64,000 nt of DNA from Quillaja saponaria. Taxonomy: Eukaryota > Streptophyta > Magnoliopsida > Fabales > Quillajaceae. Location: assembly GCA_029379385.1 (NCBI GenBank), contig CM055618.1, positions 10,860,134 to 10,924,133 of the forward strand, in the 5' to 3' direction. Position numbers and translations under genes: made by a program. Below, piece after piece: positions 48,621-59,570 of the stretch (the stretch's first letter is position 1; every line of letters starts with the position of its first letter). The notes under the pieces were generated by a model, which made no database searches, was not told the origin of the DNA, and worked only from the letters and a program-made list of their open reading frames with translations.

Positions 48621-49683
48621 TAAATCATTAGTATCAATGTAATTGGCTAACATAACCATTTTTCAATAAGAATGAAAAAAGGGAAAGAAAAATGTTATGA
48701 GATGTGCAAAATAATTTATGGATACGCCATAATGTTCATTTGGTACATTGGGCTAGAACATTATGGCTAGCAGTCTACGAAGTCCTTTTTTATTACATGG
48801 CCCAATTGAATCCAACTTGTAATTTCAAAAATCGTAAATTCGGGCCTAGAATAGTACTAGTTTGATGAGCCCTCAGCATCGTACTCAAAACAAAATTGTG
48901 GAAGGCTTTTTTTTTTTTTTTGCTATGAACAAAATTGTGGAAGACTTGAGGAATACATTCTCTAGGCTCTAGCCATAAATTTGTTATTGAGAATCTTTTC
49001 AAGCTCTAAGCAGTTGGGATATAGGTGTCAGTTTCTTAACAAGGAACTTACATCTCTTAAATTGCACTTCCCTCTGGGTTAATGTTGGTGCCATATTTAG
49101 ATAATAATGGAGTGCTTCCTATCTCTTTAGCTGAAGTACAGACGTCCAAGCACCAAAGGAACTTCAGTGCTCAGATCATATAAAAGGTTAGCCAATTAGC
49201 AAAAGGAAAACATATTTCAAATTATTATGATGCTGCCAATATTCTTATAATCTAAAACACCACACTTCAGAGAGTTTGGAGGAGAAAATCATTTAATTAA
49301 GCTTTTCTTTTTAGTAATTTGAAATCTTCATCCTATATATAAAGGGTCATTTTTGTTACTGATTCTTTTGCCCCTATTTCTTGTGTAACTATTAGGTAAT
49401 CCATAGTTATAAGTCTGATGAACTTCAAAAGTATTACAGAAGATGCTCCTCGAGGATACAGGGTGCTCAGATTTTGCAACATTAGTTGCTTCTAATGCAT
49501 CTTAGCAAAACAGATAAAACATAAAAAGGAAAAAGCAAACCGTAAAACTATCAAGGAAATCATCTTTGACCTATGAATACTGGGAAATCTCTTCAATGTA
49601 GCAATTTCTAGTAAGTTGCACGATAAAATACAGTAAAAACTGGATAACGTATCTATCATGATCTATAATACCTCTTTCTATCT
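48621..49683. other. Intergenic, 3' side of the PPR gene
   Basis: About 1 kb. A T run occurs at 48908-48921 between two copies of acaaaattgtggaag (about 48890 and 48930). No gene recognised. Confidence 0.45.
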
Positions 49684-51423
49684 TTAAGATCCTTTTCTCA
49701 CCTCGTTAAGGTCTGGAACATAACCAGCCAATCTTAACAGTTTGGTCAATCCCCGCAATGTGTCATATATATCATCTGTCTGAGAATGTCTCTCATCTAA
49801 AGAATAGAACTCCACAACACCGTCATTGACCTCGATCAAACTACAACCTGGCAATTTCTTGTACCCAGTATCCCTCATAGCAACCTTCAGTCGTGCCACA
49901 TCTTGCCATCTCCCAAGATCCTTATATACATTTGACAGCATGACAAAGTTTGCAGGGTTGTTTGGTTCGAGTTCAATGAGCCGTTCAAGTGCAACTTCAG
50001 CTAGTTCAACATTTTTGTATAATCTACAAGCTCCAAGTAGAGCAGCCCAAATAACTGCATCTGGTTTAATAGGCATCTTTCTAACAAAATCCATTGCCTG
50101 CTTCAAAAGACCAGCCCTTCCTAGCAAGTCAACCATGCATCCGTAATGCTCAATTTGAGGCACAATTGAATAATCTTCAACCATGGATTGGAAATACGAC
50201 AAGCCATCTTCAACTAATCCCATATGAGTACAGGCACACAAAATGCCTATGAAGGTAATTCCATCAGGTTTTACCCCAGCATTCTTCATCTGATTAAATA
50301 AACTCAGGGCATCAGCTGCATTCCCATGCATGGCCAAGGCATTAATAATGGTGTTCCAAGAAATCAGATCTTTCCTATCCATGCCATTAAACACAAGAAC
50401 TGCATTTTCTATTACTCCACATTTAGCATACATGTCAATCAAAGCATTTCCAACAAACAAGTTTCCCTTGTATCCGATACTCTCCGCATATACATGTATC
50501 CACTTGCCCAAATCAAGAGCCCCTAACCTCGCACAAGCAGACAACACAGTGACAAGTGTAGCATCATTAGGAAGGACATTTGCTTCAATCAGCATCTGTT
50601 TGAAAGCTTTCAAAACCTCAAAGAAATGCCTGTTATGAGCATAGCCTCCAATCAATCCATTCCATGAAAAAACATTTCTCTCAGGCATCTCTTTGAACAA
50701 CTTCTCACATGCCTCAATATCCCCATTACTTGCATAGCCGTTCAACATTGTGTTCCACGACATCACATCCTGGTTTGGCATCTTATCGAAAAGCTTTCTT
50801 GCTACCAACATGTCCCCCAATTCGATATACCCAGAAACCACAGTGTTCCACAACACAATGTCACGCTCTGGTGCCAAATCAAAAAGGCGTCTTGCAGAAA
50901 CCATGTCATGACATGAAATGTACCCTTTAATCATTGTAGTCCACGCAACTACATTCCTCTCAAGCATCTCGCTGAACACTTTATAAGCAGCTCCAACACA
51001 ACCCCTAGAAGAATACATATCAATCAATGTTGTTGCCACAAAAGGGTTTGATCTAAAATCGCTTTTTATCACACAAGTGTGTACCTCTTCTCCTTCTCTT
51101 GTTGCGTTAACCTTCCCGCATGATTTAAGAATAATGGGGAACGTGTAGCAATTAGGAATTACTCCCACAGTCTTCATTCTCGCGAACAAAACAATAACTT
51201 GCCAATAATACTCATTCTGAGCATACCCTCTAAACATTGCATTCCATGACGAGGTATTTGGGTCAGGAATTTGATCGAACAGTTTACGCGCATAAGCCAT
51301 TTTCTTAAGTTCTGCGCATGCTGTGATAAACCTTGGGATGACATACTCGTTGTGTTCAAATCCATGGGTGATTATCTGAGTTTGGATTTGGTGGAGGTGT
51401 CTTGAAGTCCTACATGACTGCAA
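49684..51423 (-). CDS. Pentatricopeptide repeat protein, PLS class with E/E+ domains
   Basis: RNA-binding organelle protein, probably for C-to-U editing. Intronless with at least 579 codons. Repeats of P, L and S type are visible: MAYARKLFDQIPDPNTSSWN, NVVAWTTMIKGYI, DIVLWNTVVSGYI, DVMSWNTMLNGYA, NVFSWNGLIGGYA, NLFVGNALIDMYAKCG and DLISWNTIINALAMHG. The E motif follows (PDAVIWAALLGACRLYKNVE to LPGCSLIEVNDGVVEF). An E+ tail ends after AGYVPDLNEVRKGS, with no DYW domain. The start is uncertain: codon 51423 is TTG and the preceding in-frame sequence (EEKFISLLQSC) is clearly part of the protein. The frame is open to a stop at 51568-51570, but I find no in-frame ATG until residue 42 (51300). An upstream intron, a lost start codon or a base error could explain this. 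Confidence 0.88.
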   Translation of the reverse strand: MQSCRTSRHLHQIQTQIITHGFEHNEYVIPRFITACAELKKMAYARKLFDQIPDPNTSSWNAMFRGYAQNEYYWQVIVLFARMKTVGVIPNCYTFPIILKSCGKVNATREGEEVHTCVIKSDFRSNPFVATTLIDMYSSRGCVGAAYKVFSEMLERNVVAWTTMIKGYISCHDMVSARRLFDLAPERDIVLWNTVVSGYIELGDMLVARKLFDKMPNQDVMSWNTMLNGYASNGDIEACEKLFKEMPERNVFSWNGLIGGYAHNRHFFEVLKAFKQMLIEANVLPNDATLVTVLSACARLGALDLGKWIHVYAESIGYKGNLFVGNALIDMYAKCGVIENAVLVFNGMDRKDLISWNTIINALAMHGNAADALSLFNQMKNAGVKPDGITFIGILCACTHMGLVEDGLSYFQSMVEDYSIVPQIEHYGCMVDLLGRAGLLKQAMDFVRKMPIKPDAVIWAALLGACRLYKNVELAEVALERLIELEPNNPANFVMLSNVYKDLGRWQDVARLKVAMRDTGYKKLPGCSLIEVNDGVVEFYSLDERHSQTDDIYDTLRGLTKLLRLAGYVPDLNEVRKGS

Positions 51424-51752
51424 GAGCGAAATGAACTTTTCTTCTAGGATTCTGTGGGGTGGCTTATGGGCTACATTTAAGACAAGCTTCGCTATTTTGA
51501 GCCGAATGGAAAAACTGTGGTGGAATAAGTCGAACCAAACTAAAAGAGCCGAAGAGGTATATACTTCTTACTGTTTCCTTTTTATTTGCTAAAGAAACCA
51601 AAAGAGTAAAACTTTCAATGATCCACGTGGTACACATGACGTGAAAGTGAATTAGTGCGGCTTTGTGGTTTGTCCGGTACTAGCGAGTAGCTTGTAGAGA
51701 CTGGGTCTGAAAAGCTTTCGACTTTCGCTGGTTCCCACTAAAATCCAAAGCC
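51424..51752. promoter_or_regulatory. Short divergent intergenic region, likely bidirectional promoter
   Basis: Only about 330 bases separate the PPR reading frame (minus) from the ATG of the hydrolase gene (plus), and part of it is probably PPR coding sequence. It must drive both genes or contain two compact promoters. No clear TATA box in either direction was seen, as is common for housekeeping organelle-protein genes. Confidence 0.5.
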
Positions 51753-54700
51753 ATGGAGCTGTCTCTTACACTCAGATTCCGATCACCGGAAGTTTCTCTT
51801 TTTCCAAGAACACCTTACTCTCCGATTGAAAATCCTCTGAAGCATCAAAGATCCATTACTTACCGAACGAAAGGGAAACCAATTCATTCAAGCTTAAAGA
51901 CTCATATGATAGTGAGAGCCAGGAAAAAGTCACCAATTGAAGGCATAAGCGACGAGTTGAATGCCATAGCTTGTCAAAACCTGGACCACGCTCCCGCTAG
52001 AAGACGGGTTAGAGACGCTTTCACTGAGCTGCAACAACAGCTGGATCATTGCTTATTTAAGGTTAGCTTGTTTTTCTAAGCAAAAAAAGGAGGAAAAAAA
52101 ATAGCTTGATTTGACCATGATCATAGCCTGCGGTTCTAGCCGTTTGATCATTTTTCTTCATTTTCAATTGAGTTGGTTGTTACAATAACAGTTACTGATA
52201 TTATAATCTTTGCCTCTGCTTTTTCATGGATTGATTGGTAGATGGCTCCTCCTGGGATTAGAACAGAGGAGGTAAGCTATGCTGCTTTACCTAAACTCTT
52301 CTGACTATTGTAGAATGCTGTTGTTCCTTTTCTTTTTCTTTCTATTTGAAAATGAAAATAGCAACATATCTTGGCAACTTAGTGAGATAAAGCTTGGAGG
52401 TTAATGACGTAATTATTGTAGAATTGATGGTTTTTATTTGTTTGATAGTGGTACGAAAGGAACTCCAGGGGATTTGTACTTTTCTGCAAAAGCTGGTTGC
52501 CTAAACCCCGTGTTCCAATCAAGGGGGCTATATGTTTTTGCCATGGGTATGGCGATACTTGCACCTTCTTCTTTGAAGGTTTGTGCTTTTGAGCTTTCTG
52601 CATAATAAAAAAGATGAAGGCTTATCAGTTTATATGGGAAGTTTGATTTTCCAGGTATTGCCAAGCAATTTGCTGCATCTGGGTACGCTGTTTATGCTTT
52701 TGACTATCCGGGGTTTGGCCTTTCTGAAGGATTGCATGGTTACATACCAAATTTTGACGATATAGCTGATGATGTAATTGAGCACTACACAAAAATCAAA
52801 GGTCTGGTATCTTGGCATGCATTATATCGTATTCATGATTATTACCATCACTATCAATGTTATGACATTAAAGGTTCAAATTAGTAAATGAATGAGTTGG
52901 CAAAAATGATGTTGCTAATCGAGCTCTACATTTTGATTGAAAGGAAGACCTGAACTGAGAGGGTTGCCCAAATTTATATTGGGGCAGTCAATGGGAGGAG
53001 CTGTTACTCTTAAAGCACTTTTCAAGGAGCCACATGAGTGGGATGGAGTCGTTCTCATAGCACCTATGTGTAAAGTAAGTACTGCTACTCTATATTTGCA
53101 ATTGATAATTCATCAATAAGTTTTAAGTTCTGAAATGCTTGACAGTCTCTCTGCATTGGGAACGAAACCAAGAGTCTTGTGTGTGCGTGCATCATCCCCT
53201 TGATTCACTTTCTTTTTTCATAGTAGTAAACAAATTACTTTTAGAAATATAAGCACCTTTAAATATTGTGTCAGTTTCCTGTTCTATTGGTAAGTCAATA
53301 CACGCCCATGATAGGTTTTGAACCTGCAATCTCAGCCCCCAGCATAGCCATTATTAGTGAAGTATATATAAACAAAAAGGAAAAAGATGAAAGTAGTCAA
53401 GTACCCTCACGCTACAAGGTATTCTTTTCATACAAAAGGTAACAATGAGTGATTGAACCAAAGTTGAAGTTTTGATTTCCTAATAATCTATTTTCTTGTA
53501 AAATTAAGGTGCAAGTATGAATTTCATAGTTTCATTTTGACTTTACTTTTACCTTCTATATGCAACAATATTTTCTAAGTTTAGTTAAAAAAAATTATTA
53601 AGGGAGTTCTCAACAGGCTTATGTTTGAAAAAGAATTCTATGTTATGTCGCTTTATAGCTTTCCTTGCCAAATGCATTCCTTCATGGTGACAATTTCTCA
53701 GAAGGTTTGATGTCTAGGAACCAAAGGAGGAAGAAAACTTTGGAGAAACTGGAGATGTTTATCATGAAAAGAAAGAGTAGAAAGGGACCAAAAATAAAAC
53801 TGCAACCCAGTTGTAGGAAGTGTAACCTTGAAAATTTGCTTAAGGATATCATAAACAAACTAGTCATTTTGCAGGAGGTAGTAGTGGCCCAGTCTAAACA
53901 ACCCCTGGAAGGCTGGAACCATCTCAACTATGTACCCTCCATATGGCAAGCCCAATTGCCAATTGACAAGGTTAGAGGATCCTGGCTTATAGTTTGGATG
54001 TGGTTTAGCAATTTATACCTTCCCTGAAAAGGAATAAATGAGAGTCCCTGATTCAACAAGGTAGAAAACCCAGATTCATCAGCAGGACAGTAGTTCTTGA
54101 AACTTTGTAGGACTGAACTCATACAGATTCCGTTAATCTGCATGTTGGGAGGTAAAATGTATTAAGTGGTAGGCTGTCACCTTCTTGCATAGCAAACTAG
54201 AAATTGAAGAAGAAACCCTGTCTATCTATTCCTGCTTTCGGGTATCTCAGATTAGACACATAGATGATCTGAGATACCTAGATGTACCACATTAGGCTTG
54301 TTTCAGCTGCCTCCTGAGACAGAATAACTGATGCTTTAGCCTCTCTGATTAACTGTTACTTAGAGAGACATGATGTTATCAGGTCGCAGTTTACCTTTTG
54401 GATTTGGCTGAATGACCAAGTATTTATTGTGAAAGACCTGAGAAAGCTGGTGGTCACTTAGAGGAGCGTAGCCAATGAAATACTGATATACTCCTGACAT
54501 GCGGCCATTGCATGACAGATGTACGTGGTTCCCTTTGTTAATATAAATTTTTTAAGTTTTCTGATTAAGATTTATTTTCCTTATAATACTGGACTGGTTT
54601 TGGTTCCACTACTATGAAAACTTTGGCTGTATTTTAGAAGAAAAAGCTTTTATTGATCAAGGGAAAAACAAAAATTCTTCTCATCTTTCTTTTCTTAAAA

Positions 54701-57700
54701 TGTTTTCATATTTCAACAGTATCCTGTTAGTAATTTTCTTGGATGCTAGACTACTGTGTTTTTGTGTTGGGGTAGGGGATGGCGAGGTGAGGGTGGGGGG
54801 AGTGCATGGGTCAGTGGGTGCTTTCACCGTGTTGTGTCCTACTTGCTTTTGGAGATTTACGTTCACTAATTGTCAGTATCATTTTGTAGCAATATCACAC
54901 TTCGCATCAGTGCTTCCTAGATATAAGATATAGTTGATATGTTAATTTGAAGACTCTATATAGTGTCATGGTTCATTTGATTAAAATTTTCCCAATGAGT
55001 TACTGTTCTGTTCTGTTCTATTTTTACGGTATAACACAATTTATATTTTGTTTCCAATCCTGATGATTATAGAACTCATTCTGTGTTAACATGTAACTAA
55101 CATAACTGTGAGTTATGAGGAATGCACCTTGATTCTGTAAAGTTTCCAGTTTCCATGGCATACATATTTCCAAGATTAAATGCACATCTGCAGTCCTAAA
55201 GATGCATGCATATTTCTTTCCATATCATTCTTTGTTGCAGGAAATGTTAATTCTTGACTAGGCATATTTTATTCATATATAAAGAATGAGTATACAAATA
55301 AACAGTATCTTAAAAAAAAACGCTGTGTGGGCAAGTCGATCAAAGACAAACAACCTTGAATGAAGTTATAGTGGTAAAGAATCCTAGTTAATTCAAATGA
55401 GACAAACATGGCCTTTTATTTTCTTTTCAGCTGCCAGGAGTAAGAGTTTATAATGTCCTGTCATTTTCACACAATTTGTAATTTTCTGATCTTATTCTTG
55501 TCTTTGTGATAAGATTTCAGAGGAGGTGATACCACCAGAGGCAGTTCTGAAAGTATCAAATATTTTGTCTAAAGTTATCCCTGAAGCAAAGCTCTTACCA
55601 CAAAAAGATTTAGCTGAGCTGGCTTTCAGAGACCCGAGGAAAAGGAAAATGGTTTGTCCTTTTTTAATCTCTTAATATGCATTGTTATGACTGAAAATAT
55701 TTAATCATGGTCTGCGTCCATGATCTGTTGAATATATACAAAGCTCAGATTCTCAAGTATTATACCCTTGATACCTCTGGAGTATTGTTCAAGCATGAGG
55801 ATGTGCAACATTACCAGTTCCTGACCAAAAAAAAAACACAACAACAACAAAAACACAATCAGTGAAAGAGGTGATGGATTGATGTTTTTCAAGCCTATAG
55901 GCAGTATGTTATGCACTTAACTGTGGCAGATAAGAAATATTTGGGGCATTTAAGATCAGTTTTTGGTTTGGTGCATGAAACTTAAAGTAGCACATGGATG
56001 AATTGACCCAAACACATCCTTATTTCATGTAATATAATTTCTGGAGGGTATATGCTTTTAGTGGAGAGGCTATATGCAATTCTTTTTCTCCCAGTGGGTT
56101 TTAGTTGTCTTTTATTAAAGCACACTCCAATAGAAAATTAGATTGATCTTCAAATTCTCCTACCAGAGTTAACTGTTCTATGAATTTTATGCCTGAAAGA
56201 AGGCTTAAATATATGGATATAGAAGTTAATGTTCTTTTCTTTTTCCATCACTGGACGACCAATAAATTTTCTCGACATCCATGTGAAGTTTTCTGAAAAA
56301 CGTTTCTTGTACTTATCAGTCATTTGAAAAGCCATTTTCAATCTGGCACTCTTGCCACTATCAACATATGAGTCATGTGCTTTAATGGCTCTTTGTTTCA
56401 ACCTATAACAGAGTCTGCTGTAACTGGATTTGTTGCTTTCAAGTTTAGCTATAACTACTTTAATAATTATTTTGGGTAGTTCCAAACGTACTAGCAAAGC
56501 TTTTTATCAGCAACACATGAGATCTACTGATTTGTTACTTTGCTTTCTGTAAGGGTATTGTAGTATATGTATTTCTCCTCTCTCATGACTCTCTTTGTTC
56601 TTACTCCCAAGAAATGAACCAGCAGTTTTAAATGTCTATTTCTTTTTCTCCTTATTTTTTTTTTTTTCGTTTCTTTTGCTGGGAAAAGAGAATATAGAAA
56701 TGCAAGGATTTTCCTGAAGCTTATCTCCAATTCATCTGTATGGGATAAGATAGTTTTCCTAGATTATCTTTGGTCTTCACTGTAAGAGTCTGTGTTCCTT
56801 TAGTTGATTTGCAGGATGATAGGCAGACACTTTTGTCATACCTTACCCTTTCTTTTCTTTTTTTCTATCTTGTTTTTTCTTTTGCTTAGGAGAACTTCTG
56901 GTTCTCCATCTTTGTACTCTCTTTCTCTCTTAATATTATTTCTTTTTTTACATCAATCAAACTCTTAATATTATTTCTTTTTCTACCAAGAAAGGAAGAG
57001 AGATAATGAAACAATAAAATAAACATAAACAGAAAATGAACCAGAAAGTTTACTGTTACTTTATTTTTCTCTTTTCCTGGAATAAGGAACAGAAAGACAA
57101 AACACTAAGAGAAAGAAATAAAAAGGAAAAGAGTATAACAACATCCAATTCCTTACAGGTTCTTTTTGGGTGACTACACCTAATAGGCACAAATTCTATC
57201 ATCTCATCAGTTGTTATTGATGTCAAATTTTGTATTAGTCTCGGGACAAATTTATTGTGACATTTGTCCTCTCTCTTTTAGGCTGTTTACAATGTCATTT
57301 GTTACAATGGTCGCGTACGACTGAAAACTGCTATGGAGCTTTTAAGGGCGACAGCTGATATTGAATTACAAGTAGAGAAGGTCAGTTTTGATTGTGCTTG
57401 CCTTTGTTATTATTTTTTTGCTTGTATATGCCTGTGTTGGGGGGTTGGGGGGGGGGGGGGGGGGGTGGGGGGGGGATGCGTACAGCTTGCTGTTATTTAC
57501 TTATTCCCTAAATAGAATAGTATATTGTTCCATTATGTTCTTGTTGTCTTAATTTTATATCACAGACACTAATCCTTAGGGTAAAAAAAAATACAATTTG
57601 TAGGTTTCATCTCCACTGCTGATTCTTCATGGAGCTGCTGATAGGGTGACAGATCCTATGGTGAGCCAGTTTCTTTACGATAAAGCATCTAGTAAGGATA

Positions 57701-57825
57701 AATCCTTAAAGCTCTATGAAGGAGGTTACCACAGCATTTTAGAAGGGGAACCTGATGACATAATTTTCACTGTCCTTGATGACATTATCTCGTGGCTTGA
57801 TTCAAGGTGCTCACTGCCCAATTAA
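51753..57825 (+). CDS. Monoacylglycerol lipase-like alpha/beta hydrolase, plastid-type
   Basis: Serine hydrolase of the plant MAGL/caffeoylshikimate-esterase family. Eight exons: 51753-52061, 52242-52271, 52449-52578, 52655-52801, 52944-53074, 55514-55651, 57282-57380 and 57604-57825; 1206 bases, 401 residues, all junctions in phase. The N terminus (MELSLTLRFRSPEVSLFPRT) is Ser/Arg-rich and acid-poor, like a transit peptide. The fold follows with FCHGYGDTCTFFFEGIAKQF, VYAFDYPGFGLSEGLHGYI, the nucleophile elbow FILGQSMGGAV (Ser), ILHGAADRVTDP (Asp) and LYEGGYHSIL (His), completing the triad. Exon 2 is only 30 bases. Introns 5 (2.4 kb) and 6 (1.6 kb) are large and carry repetitive sequence; intron 7 has a poly(G) tract. 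The substrate is uncertain: family members act on monoacylglycerol, lysophospholipid or caffeoyl shikimate. Confidence 0.92.
57433..57475 (+). repeat. Poly(G) tract in an intron
   Basis: About 40 bases almost entirely G, interrupted by a few T residues, within intron 7 of the hydrolase gene about 50 bases after the donor site. It has several runs of more than four G and so G-quadruplex potential in both DNA and pre-mRNA. The exact length is unreliable in most sequencing chemistries. Confidence 0.85.
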
Positions 57826-59570
57826 GTAAAATTCATGCCATGAAAGATGAAAGTCACCACTTAGTATGTTATTTGATATATGCCTCCCCCAACTTCCTTC
57901 ATCTGTTACATCTTCTTTCCCCTCTTTCCTCTCTTTCTTTCAGCCATGCCTTGACTCATAACTTTATATGCATAACCCAGTGAAGAAAGCAGTTGGAAAG
58001 CAATAAATTTTTAAAGGCCCTTTCATCATGCTCAGACCTCCTTCTAATTTGTATGATGATCAGTCTTACATGATTTTCTAGTTTCCTTTTACTTCAAGTC
58101 AAATTATGTACCATTAAGTACAGTTAAATTGAATCTGGTTTGGAAGAGACTTTGAGAATGAGTTCATACAAATTTGCTGAAATTAGTTATTGCTAATGCT
58201 GAATAGCCTCAACTGAGACTGGACTTCCAGGATATGGTGTTGCTATACTCATTAGTGGGTGTTTGGTGTATGGAGATATTTATTATACTTCTTTTCGCAG
58301 ATATTATTTTCTAAAAGAAATTATGGACAGGTTTTTAGTATTGGTTTTTATTTTCTTTGTTGTATACAGCCTTATTTTTCATTTCATAAGGAACTGAAGG
58401 TGAAAGAGTTAGTATTTAGATGTTTGTTATTTCAAATTCAAACTATTTTGAAAAAATATTCATTCAGAAGTTGTTCAAATTACTCTACTCCAAAAGTTGA
58501 ACACAACAAGCTTAAATAATTTTTCCCAGGAAACTTTAGTTCACCCTTTTTTATTCTCCAAGACAAAGTTATTTGAGATTTATACATGTTGAATTCAGAA
58601 TTCATTTTAGTTTTTAAATTTTGGTTCACGTGACATAATAGATTATGTATAAACAATTATATAAAATAGTTTTAGAAAATTAATATTAATTTTAGAAAAA
58701 TGAAAAATTGTAGATTAAAAATTAAGAGAAAATAAAAGAGAATGTGACATGTACAAGACTAAAAATTAAATAAACGAAAATTGATTTTGAGTCAAGAGTA
58801 GATTTACTCTATTTCAATTTCCATTTTTTTCTCACTTTCTGTCTCCATTATTCTCTCTTCCTCCAACGAAATCGTAGCATTCTCAATTCTTTCCATCTTT
58901 TCAATTCTTAGTACACTAAAACTAAGATCACCTTAATCAATGGATTCAGTACTTGCAAGATAATAGAAATGGCCAAACAGGAAAAGACTGAGGGTGAGAA
59001 TGATGAGAATTCTTTATATTATTTTTATTTAAAAAATATATAAATTATATATTTTTATAATCCATATAATAATTTTTTATTGAATTATTATGTCATGTGA
59101 GCAAGACATATTAGATCTCATTTTTCATTTTTTTCCGTCTGTCCATGTTACCTTCCTCAAAAACATATTTTTGTAATTAAAACATGTAAATGCAACAAAA
59201 TAAAGAGTAGAAACTAGAATGAATTTCGAGTTGACCAAAACTGTAGAAAAAAAAAAAAAAAAAAAACTCCAAACCGGTTCGTTTGGGCCAGAGATGAAAC
59301 GAGTCAGTGTCAAACCCATATGCAGCCGTGGGCTCGGTAGGTTTTTAGCCGCTTAAGGGCGGGGAAACGCGGTTGTGACTTTGTAAAGAATAAACAAAAA
59401 GCTGAACAAGATTTGATCCAAAATACCAATTCACATGCCATACGTATCCATGATCTTACAAAAGAAAGCGTAACAGAGCAGCAACCACCTACAGAATATT
59501 GATTTAAGCTTCGCCGCCGGTCATCCTTAATCGGAGCAGAGGCTTTGTTATTCTTCTTCATATTATCGCC
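57826..59570. other. Intergenic between hydrolase and IST1-like genes
   Basis: About 1.75 kb holding the hydrolase 3' region, a MITE-like element (58624-59105), a poly(A) tract at 59247-59267 and the promoter/leader of the IST1-like gene. The minus-strand frame 59310-59561 overlaps that leader and shows no family resemblance. Confidence 0.5.
58624..59105. mobile_element. MITE-like element with terminal inverted repeats
   Basis: The left ggttcacgtgacataata and the right end, reverse-complemented as tgctcacatgacataata, match at nearly all positions over about 16-18 bases. The interior is AT-rich and noncoding, about 480 bases. No confident target duplication was found, so the superfamily is unassigned. 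Confidence 0.5.

Noticed and set aside
53665..54027. 120-codon frame in intron 5 of the hydrolase gene starting like copia RT (xNAFLHGD)
   Set aside because: Only the first few residues recall a Ty1/copia motif; the rest does not follow the RT pattern, and the frame is Lys-rich intronic sequence.
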